NCBI GenBank assembly: GCA_900318405.1
Contig: ONKP01000002.1
Coordinates: forward strand, 1-64,000
Length of the DNA stretch: 64,000 nucleotides
Direction of reading: 5' to 3'
Origin: an uncultured Eubacteriales bacterium
Lineage (GTDB): Bacteria; Bacillota; Clostridia; Lachnospirales; Lachnospiraceae
Under the pieces are notes generated by a model that saw only the letters and a program-made list of their open reading frames with translations, ran no database searches and had not been told where the DNA came from. The translations under genes were made by a program, and so were the position numbers. Shown here piece after piece: positions 62,778-64,000 of the stretch. Numbering within the stretch: position 1 is the first letter of the stretch; every line of letters starts with the position of its first letter.

Positions 62778-63719
62778 TCAGCGGTCCTGTCTCTTCTTTG
62801 CAAGATTCTCCTGCACTCTCTTGTAGAGCTCCTGCGCCGCATTGTAGCCCATCTTCTTCTGGCGGTGGTTGACAGCTGCCGTCTCAACGATGACGGCCAG
62901 ATTACGGCCCGGCCGGATCGGAAGAGAATGGCACACAACCTTGATACCGAGAAACTCCGTATACTCCTCCTCAAGGCCGAGTCTGTCGTAAACCTTGTCC
63001 TTGTTCCACTCCTCCAGCTTGATCACGAGATCGATCTTGTGCGTATCCTCAACGCTCTCAACACCGAAGAGGGTCTTTACATCGATAATGCCGATACCGC
63101 GCAGCTCGATAAAATGTCGTGTGATATCCGGCGATGTGCCGATAAGAGACACATCACTCACGCGGCTGATCTCAACAACATCGTCCGTGATCAGACGGTG
63201 GCCTCTCTTGATCAGCTCCAGCGCGGCCTCGGATTTTCCGATGCCGCTCTCACCCATGATCAGCACGCCCTCGCCGTATACATCGACGAGCACGCCGTGC
63301 ACGGAGATCGTCGGTGCGAGCTGAACGTTCATCCACCGGATGATCTCCGCTGTAAAAGCAGACGTCGTCTTTTCCGTGCTGAACGCCGGCACCTGATATT
63401 TCCTCGCCAGTTCCAGAATGATCGGTCCCGGCTCCATGGACGTCGTAAAGATCACGCAGGGCACGCCCTGTGACACGAAAGCCTCAAAAGACTTTCTCTT
63501 GGTCTCATCATCCATATGCTGCAGATAGGAAAATTCCACGAAACCGATAATCTGCACGCGCTCATGGGCAAAATGCTCAAAATATCCCGTCAGCTGAAGG
63601 GCCGGCCGGTTGATCTCCGGAACGGTGATCCTGTTCACCGTCAGATCGACGTCAGGCGTCAGATTTTTCAGGTACATATCCCTTTCCAGCTTCTCCAGCG
63701 TAATAAATTTTCCGCTCAT
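62778..63719 (-). CDS. hprK: HPr kinase/phosphorylase
   Basis: A 313-residue enzyme that phosphorylates and dephosphorylates HPr at Ser46, controlling catabolite repression with CcpA. Seen: the HPrK N-terminal domain, ISVHGVLVDVYGEG, Walker A LIMGESGIGKSEAALELI, and the signature IELRGIGIIDVKTLFGV. ATG 63719 overlaps the uvrC stop. Its presence fits CcpA-type control of the two sugar modules here. Confidence 0.97.
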   Translation of the reverse strand: MSGKFITLEKLERDMYLKNLTPDVDLTVNRITVPEINRPALQLTGYFEHFAHERVQIIGFVEFSYLQHMDDETKRKSFEAFVSQGVPCVIFTTSMEPGPIILELARKYQVPAFSTEKTTSAFTAEIIRWMNVQLAPTISVHGVLVDVYGEGVLIMGESGIGKSEAALELIKRGHRLITDDVVEISRVSDVSLIGTSPDITRHFIELRGIGIIDVKTLFGVESVEDTHKIDLVIKLEEWNKDKVYDRLGLEEEYTEFLGIKVVCHSLPIRPGRNLAVIVETAAVNHRQKKMGYNAAQELYKRVQENLAKKRQDR

Positions 63720-64000
63720 TCTTCTTTCTGCTGCCCCCTTGTATGAAAGAAATCATAGACGCTCTGAGCCGACCTTCGGTCAAACTCCGGTATCCCGGCC
63801 AGTTCGTCCACGTCTGCCTTCCGGATCGCATCCAGATCCGGATATCGGCTGATCAGCGCCGCCTTGCGTTTTTTCCCGACATTCGGGATGTCATCCAGTA
63901 CCGAATGCACCTGCTCCTGCCCCCGCAGCAGCCGGTGATAGGTAATGGCAAACCGGTGTGTCTCATCCTGTATTCTCGTAATCAGTCGGAATCCCTCGGA
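63716..64000 (-). CDS. uvrC: Excinuclease ABC subunit C, 3' end (partial)
   Basis: The last 94 residues of UvrC; the rest lies beyond the window. Seen: IQDETHRFAITYHRLLR (end of the nuclease domain) and a helix-hairpin-helix pair (DDIPNVGKKRKAALISRYPD, VDELAGIPEFDRRSAQSVYD). UvrC makes the dual incisions in nucleotide excision repair. The stop overlaps the hprK start. A frame check from 64000 gives a continuous open frame. Confidence 0.93.
   Translation of the reverse strand, partial: SEGFRLITRIQDETHRFAITYHRLLRGQEQVHSVLDDIPNVGKKRKAALISRYPDLDAIRKADVDELAGIPEFDRRSAQSVYDFFHTRGQQKEE

Overview
This window looks like chromosomal DNA from a Gram-positive anaerobe of the Clostridia, most likely a Lachnospiraceae relative of moderate G+C. 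Supporting signs are the gene order Asp23-nusB-xseA-xseB-ispA-dxs-tlyA-nadK-argR-recN, a CIRCE-controlled hrcA-grpE-dnaK-dnaJ operon, HPr kinase beside uvrC, AGGAGG-type ribosome binding sites, and Ser-rich linkers on the lipoproteins. No tRNA, rRNA, CRISPR array, phage gene or transposase gene was seen. Most genes are on the minus strand.

Layout. 0.3-5.6 kb: arginine synthesis (argJ-argB-argD, divergent argG) around a shared control region with a good ARG box; argR lies at 17 kb. 5.9-9 kb: ribokinase, guaB and a small membrane protein. 9.2-14.7 kb: the heat-shock operon. 15-25 kb: a ten-gene housekeeping operon for transcription, DNA repair, isoprenoids, NAD kinase and ArgR. 25.4-38.1 kb: prfC, then a maltodextrin/glycogen module (solute-binding lipoprotein, two permeases, two 4-alpha-glucanotransferases, a LacI-type regulator, glycogen phosphorylase) whose promoter is bracketed by two palindromic operators. 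38.4-42.9 kb: a two-component system and a large surface lipoprotein with a probable response-regulator site at its promoter. 43.2-50.8 kb: an aldose mutarotase and a monosaccharide ABC transporter with two different permeases, under a second LacI-type regulator. 51-58 kb: acylphosphatase, Na/Pi cotransporter with PhoU domain, two uncharacterised proteins, tsaE-tsaB-rimI and a cyclophilin. 58.4-64 kb: YigZ, a class A penicillin-binding protein, a DUF436 protein, hprK and the 3' end of uvrC.

Most notable observations: (1) the class A PBP keeps its glycosyltransferase motifs but has lost the residues of all three transpeptidase motifs (SxxK, SxN, KTG). (2) A family of palindromic intergenic repeats occurs about nine times; arm differences between copies are compensated. 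One copy lies inside the 3' end of prfC and adds about 45 residues to RF3; another appears to supply the -35 of the PBP promoter. (3) A roughly 180-nt multi-branched element sits between recN and its terminator. (4) The two-component system and lipoprotein form a compact surface module. (5) Disordered low-complexity insertions or tails occur in many otherwise standard housekeeping proteins.

All functional calls rest on motif recognition by eye; no database search was run.
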